A stretch of 64,000 nucleotides of DNA from Polydactylus sextarius. Taxonomy: Eukaryota; Chordata; Actinopteri; Polynemidae. The notes beneath the pieces were generated by a model, which saw nothing but the letters and a program-made list of their open reading frames with translations, did not search any database and was not told the origin of the DNA. Shown here in pieces: positions 1 through 8,060 of this stretch. Location of the stretch: assembly GCA_016801845.1 (NCBI GenBank), contig CM028917.1, forward strand, positions 1,390,001-1,454,000, written 5' to 3'. Position 1 is the first letter of the stretch; each line of letters starts with the position of its first letter. Made by a program: the position numbers and the translations under genes.

Positions 1-160
1 GTTTCCATCTCTGAAGAAAGGGCTGAAGACGAAGCAGCAGACGACGAAGCAGGAGACTCGCCGACCGAAGAAAAGGCCCAGTAAGGTGTACTATCTTTCT
101 TTTGGACTGGTCAGGCCGGACCAGTACGCTGTGAAGACTAGAACACAGTCTCCATCTCAG

Positions 161-484
161 GAGGAGATGTGTGTGTCTTCACCAGAATCTCTGTCTCCAC
201 CTCTGTCTCCAATTCAAGAGGAGACACCAGAGACTCAGTGTCCACCTCTGTCTCCCACTCAAGAGGTGACACCAGAGTCTCAGTGTCCACCTCTGTCTCC
301 CATTCAAGAGGAGACACCAGAGACTCAGCGTCCACCTCTGTCTCCCATTCAAGAGGAGACACCAGAGACTCAGTGTCCACCTCAGTGTCCCTCCACCTCT
401 GTCTCCCATTCAAGAGGAGACACCAGAGACTCAGTGTCCACCTCTGTCTCCCACAGAGGAGGAGACACCAGAGACTCAGTGTCC
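161..484 (+). repeat. 45-bp coding minisatellite, array 1 of the left gene copy
   Basis: Tandem 45-bp units encode a 15-residue motif of the form ETPETQCPPLSPIQE. The array is interrupted at about 380-400 by a partial duplicate of the unit (net +16 bp) that shifts the frame. Confidence 0.9.
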
Positions 485-1152
485 ACTGGCAGCTCTTGAG
501 GATGCAGGAGCAGCTCTCAGGGCTCTTCTTTTCAACATGCAGTCAAAGGAGAAGCATCAGGCTGAGGCGAGAGCTAAGACCGGTAAGGACAAGGACAGCA
601 CCGAACACCTCCTACAAATTTCTGAGCTGGAGTTAAACAGGCTCTTGAATGAGAAGGAGGAGAGGCTTTCTGTGCTGAAGCGAGAAAAACTCTTTCTGTT
701 GGAGGAGAATGAGGATCTGAGGCTGAAGCTCATGGACGAGGAGCTGGAGCGGGATTCAGTTTTAAAAAAGCTGACGGTAGCCCAAACCATAGTGAGCAAC
801 GCCACAAAAAAAGAGGCGCAGCTCAAGGATGAGCTGATGGAGGAAAGGCTCAAGATGAAAAACATGAAACATCGTCTTAAGCGTGCAGAGGAATCAGCCT
901 CGGTTCTAAAACGCAAGTTGGTCCAGGTAGAACAGGACCTGGTAAAGTCACAGCGCCAGAAGGAGGAGGAGCTTTGCACCTCTCACCAATGCATGTGGGA
1001 GAAAGCCCAGTTGGCAGCAGAGCTGATAACGGCCAAGGAAGACGCCGCAAGACACCAGAAACAGAGAGAGTCTGAGCAGACGGACCTTATAAGCTGTTTG
1101 GAGCAGCTGCTGAGGGAGCAGCAGGAGGAGATGGAGATCTGCAACCAGACAC

Positions 1153-1905
1153 TGACACCAGAGACTCAGTGTCCACCTCTGTCTCCCACTGAAGAGGAGA
1201 CACCAGAGACTCAGTGTCCACCTCTGTCTCCAACTCAAGAGGAGACACCAGAGTCTCAGTGTCCACCTCTGTCTCCCACCGAGGAGGAGACACCAGAGTC
1301 TCAGTGTCCACCTCTGTCTCCCACTGAAGAGGAGACACCAGAGACTCAGTGTCCACCTCTTTCTCCCATTGAAGAGGAGACACCAGAGTCTCAGTGTCCA
1401 TCTCTGTCTCCCACTGAAGAGGAGACACCAGAGACTCAGTGTCCACCTCTCTCTCCCACTGAAGAGGAGACACCAGAGACTCAGTGTCCACCTCTTTCTC
1501 CCATTGAAGAGGAGACACCAGAGTCTCAGTGTCCATCTCTGTCTCCCACTGAAGAGGAGACACCAGAGTCTCAGTGTCCACCTCTCTCTCCCACTGAAGA
1601 GGAGACACCAGAGACTCAGTGTCCACCTCTTTCTCCCACTGAAGAGGAGACACCAGAGTCTCAGTGTCAACCTCTGTCTCCCACTGAGGAGACACCAGGT
1701 CTCAGTGTCCACCCTGTCTCCAACTCAAGAGGAGACACCAGAGTCTCAGTGTCCACCTCTGTCTCCCACTGAAGAGGAGACACCAGAGACTCAGTGTCCA
1801 CCTCTGTCTCCAACTCAAGAGGAGACACCAGAGACTCAGTGTCCACCTCTGTCTCCAACTCAAGAGGAGACACCAGAGACTCAGTGTCCACCTCTGTCTC
1901 CCACC
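1153..1905 (+). repeat. 45-bp coding minisatellite, array 2 of the left gene copy
   Basis: About 17 tandem 45-bp units encode a 15-residue motif (ETPETQCPPLSPTEE and variants with S for T, Q for E, or I for T). A 3-bp deletion and two single-base deletions fall at about 1686-1715. A related coding segment (SEQTDL...REQQEEMEICNQ) lies directly on both sides of the array, at 1070-1150 and 1907-1999. Confidence 0.92.
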
Positions 1906-2048
1906 GAGTCTGAGCAGACGGACCTTAGGGTCCAATTGAGGTTTTTGGAGCAGCAGCTGAGGGAGCAGCAGGAGGAGATGGAGATCTGCAACCAGAAACT
2001 GCAGAAAATCAGGCAGACAGAGCAGCAGCTGGCTGCACCTCAGCAGCC

Positions 2049-2555
2049 AGCGAAGAGGAGATCTTTGTGGAAACGGTTCGTCCGGACCTTTAGAAGAACG
2101 AACCGGACGATCCGATTTCGCTGACGTCAGCCCCCTCCCTATTTCCCCCCATACCTCCATCTTCCTAGCCCCTCCAGCCCCCACGCCCCCAAACCGAAGG
2201 AGCTGATCTCACTGACGTCGCTGCCCCCCCCCAACCCCCACCCCCACCATCTCCCCCACCACCCCCCCACCCCGACCCCCCACACCCCACCACCACCACC
2301 ACCACCACCACTAAACGAAAGAACTGGACAATCTGATCTCGCTGATGTCAGCCCCCTCCCTATTTCCCCCCATAACTCCATCTTCCTAGCCCCTCCAGCC
2401 CCCACACCCCCATACGGAAGGAGCTGATCTCACTCACCACCCCACCACCACCACCCCTCACCCCACCCAAACTGAAGAGGAGATCTCTGTGGAAACGGTT
2501 CGTCCGGATCTTCAGAAGAACTTGAAGAAGCAGATCTCACTGATGTCAGCCCCCC
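2049..2555 (+). repeat. 3'-flank tandem duplication including the gene's terminal coding segment (left)
   Basis: The segment encoding the basic C-terminus (about 2053-2132) recurs in degenerate form at about 2310-2352 and again at 2474-2550. The interposed C-rich block (2131-2222) recurs at 2350-2438. The spacing gives a period of about 220 bp. The same arrangement is mirrored on the other arm at about 5090-5560. The gene's last coding bases are therefore part of a tandemly repeated unit that continues into the 3' flank. Confidence 0.8.
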
Positions 2556-2630
2556 CCACCACCACCCCCACCACCACCAACACCCCCACCCACCAACCAC
2601 CCCCCACCCCAATCTTCCTACCCATCCCTG
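2220..2630 (+). repeat. C-rich / CCA-rich low-complexity tract (left arm 3' flank)
   Basis: Long runs of C with CCA and CCCA units lie at 2223-2313 and 2440-2465, and again at 2550-2618. The complementary strand is extremely G-rich and could form G-quadruplexes. This tract mirrors 5015-5395 on the right arm. Confidence 0.85.
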
Positions 2631-3249
2631 TCTTTTTTTTTCATTTTGTGGGTTTTCTCTGGGCACTCCAGTTTCTCCCACACACATTATTATTATTAAA
2701 AAAAAAAAAATCACTATTAATCAAATAAAAAAAAAAAAAGAAAAAAAAATATGTTCATTTTGCAAGTCTCTGATTTAAACTATGTATCTGTGTCCACTTC
2801 ACTTTCACTGGTTGAGGTTTATCTACTGCGTCTTCATGTTTTTTCTCACTGCAGGAAAAATATTTATAGTTGAAAATTATCAATTTCATTGGGAAAAGTT
2901 TTTTTAAAGTTAAAATAAACTTAAATTTAATTTAAACTTTTGTTTTTGACAAACAAAAGAAAATAAAGTAGTCAAGAAAAAGTAGAAGTAGTCAAAAGAA
3001 AGACATGCTATAGGAGGATGTATACAATAACCAAAGTATTCCTTTGTTTCCTGGCTCAGAATCGTCAGTCTGCTTTTGCGTTTTAATGCAGCTGCTTTTT
3101 ATGGTTTGTACAGAAACGGTCAGGAAAAGAGTTTATACATCACACGACACCCTTTTTACTGTTCTCCTGTTATCCCTAAACAAACTTTAAATAAAATTGT
3201 AAATATATCACAACAATCTCTCCCTGGCCTCTGGCTCCATTTCTATTTA

Positions 3250-3420
3250 CTTATGGTGCGTTCACACCGAAAGCGACCAGAGCGACCACAGCACCAGAAG
3301 TCATTATTTCTCTATGGAGAGACGGTGAAATTGGCGAACAGAGCGAATGCGGCGGCAGCGAAGCGTCTTCGGCGACCAGAGCGAAAAGGAGTTTGGCCCA
3401 ATCAGAGCCCTGCGGTCTCT
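3250..3420 (+). mobile_element. Fossil DNA-transposon end (Harbinger-like in appearance), left arm copy
   Basis: The segment begins near GGTGCGTTCACACCG, a terminal motif I associate from memory with non-autonomous PIF/Harbinger-type elements of teleosts, followed by GCGACCAGAGCGACC-type units. The same segment lies inverted at 4200-4356. No transposase is visible. The family assignment comes from pattern memory only. Confidence 0.4.
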
Positions 3421-3454
3421 ATGAGCTCCCTGTTGTTTCAATGGATAGTTAAAA

Positions 3455-3540
3455 AATGTACATCACTTGCATACTACAAAATCCTAGCGGAAGTGGGAAA
3501 CCATCCAGGAACCTTTCACCTACTACTGAAAGTGTACTGA
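3455..3540 (+). mobile_element. Dispersed DNA-transposon fragment at the inner edge of the left arm
   Basis: The sequence around CATCCAGGAACCTTTCACC and CTACTACTGAAAGTGTACT matches, in reverse complement, the fragment at 4015-4110 in the right arm. It resembles a common fish repeat with recurrent TCCGAATACCT motifs (also at 3947 and 4005). The right copy extends further toward the spacer; the left copy stops at about 3540. Confidence 0.4.
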
Positions 3541-3544
3541 TGAG

Positions 3545-3586
3545 GTCCAGGTAGAACTGGACCTGGTAGAGTCACAGCGCCAGAAG
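3545..3586 (+). pseudogene. 42-bp fragment of the coiled-coil gene in the spacer
   Basis: This matches the coiled-coil coding segment at 921-962 in 40 of 42 positions, in the same orientation as the left gene copy. It sits exactly where left-arm homology ends, so it may mark a rearrangement breakpoint or a filler insertion. Confidence 0.85.
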
Positions 3587-3772
3587 TTATATAATTAGTG
3601 GGGCTGTGCTTCGCATAGCCCACTATTGTTGTTGCTCGTGTCCGTTTTTATTAGTGTGGCTGTGCTTTGCATAGCCCACTACTGATCCCATAGCAAAGCT
3701 ATAGGGGTCAATTGGGCCAATAGAATTACCTCATTTCCGGAATCTCGCTTTGCCGGTAGTATTCCTTCCTCC

Positions 3773-3838
<66 letters not shown>
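3773..3838 (+). repeat. (CAA)n microsatellite
   Basis: About 22 perfect trinucleotide units lie in the centre of the inverted-repeat spacer. Confidence 0.97.
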
Positions 3839-4199
3839 CCTGTCTCCTCTTTAGCTCTTGTCTCAGCATTTGCAATAATATGATTTGTTGTTCAATGTCA
3901 ATCAGTCCCAATTCCAACAAGTCTCTTCTCTCAGGCTGCATCCGAATACCTCTACTATTCTACTATGTATTAGGGGGAAATGAGTAAGCCACGATCAAGT
4001 ACGTCCGAATACCTTAGTACGCTTTCAGTAGTAGGCGAAATGTTCCTGGATGGCTTCCTAATTCCGCTAGGATTTTGCAGTATGCAGTGATGTACACTAC
4101 TCTACACTACACTATCCCAGAAATCACCGGGAGGTTGAAAACCATAGAAGAAGGAACTTCACCCGCTAAAAGAAACGCGTCATAGCTCATTACCATAAA

Positions 4200-4360
4200 G
4201 TTAACTGGATTTTAGCTTCTCCTTGTCGCTCTGGTCGCCGAAGACGCTTCGCTGCCGCCGCATTCGCTCTGTTCGCCAATTTTACCGTCTCTCCATAGAG
4301 AAATAATGACTTCTGGTGCTGTGGTCGCTCTGGTCGCTTTCGGTGTGAACGCACCATAAG
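4200..4360 (-). mobile_element. Fossil DNA-transposon end (Harbinger-like in appearance), right arm copy
   Basis: This is the reverse complement of 3250-3420, ending in CGGTGTGAACGCACC at about 4340-4355. The inner side (4110-4200) differs from the left arm, so the two arms diverged here by insertion or deletion. Confidence 0.4.
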
Positions 4361-4882
4361 TAAATAGAAAAGGAGCCAGAGGCCAGGGAGAGATTGTTGT
4401 GATATATTTACAATTTTATTTAAAGTTTGTTTAGGGATAACAGGAGAACAGTAAAAAGGGTGTCGTGTGATGTATAAACTCTTTTCCTGACCGTTTCTGT
4501 ACAAACCATAAAAAGCAGCTGCATTAAAACGCAAAAGCAGACTGACGATTCTATGAGCCAGGAAACAAAGGAATACTTTGGTTATTGTATACATCCTCCT
4601 ATAGCATGTCTTTCTTTTGACTACTTCTACTTTCTCTTGACTACTTTATTTTCTTTTGTTTGTCAAAAACAAAAGTTTAAATTAAATTTAAGTTTATTTA
4701 AACTTAAAATAAGGGGGAAAAACTTTTCCCAATTGTTAAATTGTTTAATTTTCAACTATAAATATTTTTTCCTGCAATAAAGTAAAAAACCATGAAGACG
4801 CAGTGAGATAAACCTCAACCAGTGAAAGTGAAGTGGACACAGATACATAGTTTAAATCAGAGACTTGCAAAATGAACATTTT

Positions 4883-4930
4883 TTTTTTTTTTTTTTTTTT
4901 ATTTGATTAATAGTGATTTTTTTTTTTAAA
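4883..4930 (-). repeat. Poly-T / A-rich tail mirrored between arms
   Basis: A T run (about 4880-4900) and a second T run near 4916-4926 are the reverse complement of the A runs at 2698-2750. Run lengths differ between the arms, as expected for homopolymer slippage. Confidence 0.85.
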
Positions 4931-5014
4931 TAATAATTGTGTGTGGGAGAAACTGGAGTGCCCAGAGAAAACCCACAAAATAAAAAAGAAAGACAGGGAT
5001 GGGTAGGAAGATTG

Positions 5015-5395
5015 GGGTGGGGGGTGGTTGGTGGGTGGGGGTGGGGGTGTTGGTGGTGGTGGGGGTGGTGGTTGTGGGGGCTGACATCAGTGAGATCTGC
5101 TTCTTCAAGTTCTTCTGAAGATCCGGACGAACCGTTTCCACAGAGATCTCCTCTTCAGTTTGGGTGGGGTGAGGGGTGGTGGTGGTGGGGTGGTGAGTGA
5201 GATCAGCTCCTTCCGTATGGGGGTGTGGGGGCTGGAGGGGCTAGGAAGATGGAGGTATGGGGGGAAATAGGGAGGGGGCTGACGTCAGCGAGATCAGATT
5301 GTCCAGTTCTTTCGTTTAGTGGTGGTGGTGGTGGTGGTGGTGGGGTGTGGGGGGTCGGGGTGGGGGAGATGGTGGGGGTTGGGGGGGGGGCAGCG
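5015..5395 (+). repeat. G-rich, quadruplex-prone tract (right arm 3' flank)
   Basis: Many runs of three to eight G separated by one to three bases occur at 5017-5080, 5160-5195 and 5320-5392. They lie on the plus strand, which is the template strand of the minus-strand gene. This is the mirror image of the C-rich tract in the left arm. Confidence 0.85.
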
Positions 5396-5489
5396 ACGTC
5401 AGTGAGATCAGCTCCTTCGGTTTGGGGGCGTGGGGGCTGGAGGGGCTAGGAAGATGGAGGTATGGGGGGAAATAGGGAGGGGGCTGACG

Positions 5490-8060
5490 TCAGCGAAATC
5501 GGATCGTCCGGTTCGTTCTTCTAAAGGTCCGGACGAACCGTTTCCACAAAGATCTCCTCTTCGCTGGCTGCTGAGGTGCAGCCAGCTGCTGCTCTGTCTG
5601 CCTGATTTTCTGCAGTTTCTGGTTGCAGATCTCCATCTCCTCCTGCTGCTCCCTCAGCTGCTGCTCCAAAAACCTCAATTGGACCCTAAGGTCCGTCTGC
5701 TCAGACTCGGTGGGAGACAGAGGTGGACACTGAGTCTCTGGTGTCTCCTCTTGAGTTGGAGACAGTGGTGGACACTGAGTCTCTGGTGTCTCCTCTTGAG
5801 TTGGAGAAAGAGGTGAACACTGAGTCTCTGGTGTCTCCTCTTGAGTTGGAGACAGAGGTGGACACTGAGTCTCTGGTGTCTCCTCTTCAGTGGGAGACAG
5901 AGGTGGACACTGAGACTCTGGTGTCTTCTCTTTAGTGGGAGAAAGAGGTGGACACTGAGTCTCTGGTGTCTCCTCTTGAGTTGGAGACAGAGGTGGACAC
6001 TGAGACTCTGGTGTCTCCTCTTGAGTTGGAGACAGAGGTGGACACTGAGACTCTGGTGTCTCCTCCTCGATGGGAGACAGAGGTGGACACTGAGTCTCTG
6101 GTGTCTCCTCTTCAGTGGGAGAAAGAGGTGGACACTGAGTCTCTGGTGTCTCCTCTTCAGTGGGAGACAGAGGTGGACACTGAGTCTCTGGTGTCTCCTC
6201 TTCAGTGGGAGACAGAGGTGGACACTGAGTCTCTGGTGTCTCCTCTTCAGTGGGAGACAGAGGTGGACACTGAGTCTCTGGTGTCTCCTCTTCAGTGGGA
6301 GACAGAGGTGGACACTGAGTCTCTGGTGTCTCCTCTTGAGTTGGAGACAGAGGTGGACACTGAGACTCTGGTGTCTCCTCCTCAGTGGGAGACAGAGGTG
6401 GACACTGAGTCTCTGGTGTCTCCTCTTCAGTGGGAGAAAGAGGTGGACACTGAGTCTCTGGTGTCTCCTCTTCAGTGGGAGACAGAGATGGACACTGAGA
6501 CTCTGGTGTCTCCTCTTCAGTGGGAGACAGAGGTGGACACTGAGACTCTGGTGTCTCCTCTTCAGTGGGAGACTCTGGTGTCTCCTCTTCAGTGGGAGAC
6601 AGAGGTGGACACTGAGACTCTGGTGTCTCCTCTTGAGCTGGAGACAGAGGTGGACACTGAGTCTCTGGTGTCAGTGTCTGGTTGCAGATCTCCATCTCCT
6701 CCTGCTGCTCCCTCAGCAGCTGCTCCAAACAGCTTATAAGGTCCGTCTGCTCAGACTCTCTCTGTTCCTGGTGACTTGCAGCGTCTTCCTTGGCCGTCAT
6801 CAGCTCTGCTGCCAACTGGGCTTTCTCCCACATGCATTGGTGAGAGGTGCAAAGCTCCTCCTCCTTCTGGCGCTGTGACTTTACCAGGTCCTGTTCTACC
6901 TGGACCAACTTGCGTTTTAGAACCGAGGCTGATTCCTCTGCACGCTTAAGACGATGTTTCATGTTTTTCATCTTGAGCCTTTCCTCCATCAGCTCATCCT
7001 TGAGCTGCGCCTCTTTTTTTGTGGCGTTGCTCACTATGGTTTGGGCTACCATCAGCTTTTTTAAAACTGAATCCCGCTCCAGCTCCTCGTCCATGAGCTT
7101 CAGCCTCAGATCCTCATTCTCCTCCAACAGAAAGAGTTTTTCTCGCTTCAGCACAGAAAGCCTCTCCTCCTTCTCATTCAAGAGCCTGTTTAACTCCAGC
7201 TCAGAAATTTGTAGGAGGTGTTCGGTGCTGTCCTTGTCCTTACCGGTCTTAGCTCTCGCCTCAGCCTGATGCTTCTCCTTTGACTGCATGTTGAAAAGAA
7301 GAGCCCTGAGAGCTGCTCCTGCATCCTCAAGAGCTGCCGGTGGACACTGAGTCTCTGGTGTCTCCTCCTCTGTGGGAGACAGAGGTGGACACTGAGTCTC
7401 TGGTGTCTCCTCCTCTGTGGGAGACAGAGGTGGACACTGAGTCTCTGGTGTCTCCTCTTGAATGGGAGACAGAGGTGGACACTGAGTCTCTGGTGTCTCC
7501 TCTTGAATGGGAGACAGAGGTAGACACTGAGACTCTGGTGTCACCTCTTGAGTTGGAGACAGAGGTGGACACTGAGTCTCTGGTGTCTCCTCTTGAATTG
7601 GAGACAGAGGTGGAGACAGAGATTCTGGTGAAGACACACACATCTCCTCCTGAGATGGAGACTGTGTTCTAGTCTTCACAGCGTACTGGTCCGGCCTGAC
7701 CAGTCCAAAAGAAAGATAGTACACCTTACTGGGCCTTTTCTTCGGTCGGCGAGTCTCCTGCTTCATCGTCTGCTGCTTCGTCTTCAGCCCTTTCTTCAGA
7801 GATGGAAACTCTTTATCGTCCAGGTGCTGAGCGGACGTCTGGTCAAGACCTTCCTGGGGTTGGTTGCTTTTCCAGGGGTTGACTGGCTGAGGTGTCTGTT
7901 CGCACTCAGCAGCAGCAGCAGCAGCAACGGTGGTGGACTCTGGCTCTGGCTCTGGCTCTGGTGCTTCATCACCAAGTTTCTCAGCAAGTTCAGGATACAT
8001 AGAGTAATCCGTGCTTTGCAGGAACTTGATGTCCCAGAAGTACAGGCCTGTTATCTCCAT
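5490..8060 (-). CDS. Intact 856-residue coiled-coil protein with two 15-residue repeat arrays, family not recognised
   Basis: I do not recognise this gene. One uninterrupted frame runs from ATG at 8060 to the stop at 5490-5492. Residues 1-85 include an acidic EPEPEPE stretch, an alanine run and the motif KEFPSLKKG (about 83-91). Residues 90-112 are basic, in the manner of a nuclear localisation signal. Residues 150-245 form repeat array 1. Residues 258-462 are strongly charged with heptad-like leucines and read as a long coiled coil. Residues 463-782 form array 2, about 22 units rich in SP and TP dipeptides and possible proline-directed phosphorylation targets. The last 22 residues are very basic (RRSLWKRFVRTFRRTNRTIR). 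No signal peptide or membrane segment is evident. A broken inverted copy faces it tail to tail. The start may not be final: a CTAAC branch-like site and AACAG just inside the frame (about 8047-8080) could be a 3' splice site joined to an upstream exon. It is possibly a lineage-specific, multicopy gene. Confidence 0.7.
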   Translation of the reverse strand: MEITGLYFWDIKFLQSTDYSMYPELAEKLGDEAPEPEPEPESTTVAAAAAAECEQTPQPVNPWKSNQPQEGLDQTSAQHLDDKEFPSLKKGLKTKQQTMKQETRRPKKRPSKVYYLSFGLVRPDQYAVKTRTQSPSQEEMCVSSPESLSPPLSPIQEETPETQCPPLSPTQEVTPESQCLPLSPIQEETPETQCPPLSPIQEETPETQCPPLSPTEEETPETQCPPLSPTEEETPETQCPPAALEDAGAALRALLFNMQSKEKHQAEARAKTGKDKDSTEHLLQISELELNRLLNEKEERLSVLKREKLFLLEENEDLRLKLMDEELERDSVLKKLMVAQTIVSNATKKEAQLKDELMEERLKMKNMKHRLKRAEESASVLKRKLVQVEQDLVKSQRQKEEELCTSHQCMWEKAQLAAELMTAKEDAASHQEQRESEQTDLISCLEQLLREQQEEMEICNQTLTPETQCPPLSPAQEETPESQCPPLSPTEEETPESPTEEETPESQCPPLSPTEEETPESQCPSLSPTEEETPETQCPPLSPTEEETPETQCPPLSPTEEETPESQCPPLSPTQEETPETQCPPLSPTEEETPETQCPPLSPTEEETPETQCPPLSPTEEETPETQCPPLSPTEEETPETQCPPLSPTEEETPETQCPPLSPIEEETPESQCPPLSPTQEETPESQCPPLSPTQEETPETQCPPLSPTKEKTPESQCPPLSPTEEETPETQCPPLSPTQEETPETQCSPLSPTQEETPETQCPPLSPTQEETPETQCPPLSPTESEQTDLRVQLRFLEQQLREQQEEMEICNQKLQKIRQTEQQLAAPQQPAKRRSLWKRFVRTFRRTNRTIRFR
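5716..6672 (-). repeat. 45-bp coding minisatellite, array 2 of the intact gene
   Basis: About 22 tandem units encode TPETQCPPLSPTEEE-type 15-residue repeats. One unit near 6565-6600 is truncated to 9 codons without disturbing the frame. Near-identical neighbouring units indicate recent expansion or homogenisation. Flanking segments encoding SEQTDL...EQQEEMEICNQ occur on both sides. Confidence 0.95.
7330..7615 (-). repeat. 45-bp coding minisatellite, array 1 of the intact gene
   Basis: About six units of the same 15-residue motif lie upstream of the coiled coil, in frame throughout. The left copy of this array carries the frame-shifting 16-bp insertion. Confidence 0.92.

Larger units (their letters stand above)
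2..2124 (+). pseudogene. Left copy of the repeat-array/coiled-coil gene, frameshifted, 5' end outside window
   Basis: This is the inverted duplicate of the intact gene at 8060-5490. Reading starts inside the gene (equivalent to residue 85 of the intact copy) in the frame beginning at base 2. A net 16-bp insertion within the first 45-bp array, near 380-400, moves the reading to the frame that contains the coiled-coil block (ATG at 537, equivalent to residue 258). Near 1698 and 1713 the second array loses one base twice, so the conserved C-terminus is read in a third frame and ends at the TGA at 2122-2124. The second array has about 17 units against about 22 in the intact copy. No single frame spans the gene, so it is probably a pseudogene, although repeat-rich DNA is prone to assembly indels. 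The antisense and off-frame ORFs here are side effects of a 45-bp unit without stops in several frames. Confidence 0.8.
1..3540 (+). repeat. Left arm of large inverted duplication (truncated by window start)
   Basis: The sequence from base 1 matches the reverse complement of the right arm starting at 7809. The match runs through the coiled-coil gene, its C-rich 3' flank, the A-rich tract near 2700-2750 and a transposon-like segment at 3250-3385. It breaks up at 3385-3455 and resumes at about 3455-3540 against 4110-4015. The arms differ by scattered substitutions, different numbers of 45-bp repeat units and small indels. Because the match is already in progress at base 1, the true left end lies outside the window. 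Confidence 0.95.
3541..4009. other. Spacer between the inverted arms
   Basis: This stretch of about 470 bp has no counterpart in the other arm. In order it holds a 42-bp fragment of the gene's own coding sequence (3545-3586), two copies of a short motif containing GCATAGCCCACTA (about 3598-3630 and 3657-3685), a (CAA)n microsatellite (3773-3838), and the start of a DNA-transposon-like sequence with TCCGAATACCT motifs. No credible gene is present. The short antisense ORF across the CAA tract is low-complexity leucine and is rejected. Confidence 0.8.
4010..7809 (-). repeat. Right arm of large inverted duplication
   Basis: This is the reverse-complement partner of bases 1-3540. It is slightly longer because its second 45-bp repeat array has more units and because 4110-4200 holds sequence absent or different in the left arm. 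Identity in the non-repetitive coiled-coil segment is very high: only a handful of residues differ, for example T/M, I/M, R/S and K/E. This suggests recent duplication or ongoing gene conversion. The match certainly reaches 7809, where the left arm runs off the window. Confidence 0.95.

Noticed and set aside
948..1712. 254-codon antisense ORF and similar long off-frame ORFs across the 45-bp arrays (also 5841-6878 and 5948-6739)
   Set aside because: A 45-bp unit without stop codons in several frames automatically yields long ORFs. Only the minus frame of the intact copy continues into the coiled coil and the C-terminus.
3076..3540. 154-codon ORF in the left arm and its mirrored 134-codon partner at 4190-4594
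   Set aside because: It spans transposon-like sequence, differs at its 3' end between arms, and has no recognisable domain.
3726..3941. Leucine-rich 71-codon ORF over the CAA tract
   Set aside because: It is a translation of a (TTG)n microsatellite with no start context or conservation.
5716..6672. Regularly spaced repeats that could suggest a CRISPR array
   Set aside because: Units are directly adjacent with no unique spacers, are in a coding frame, and lie in a vertebrate genome.
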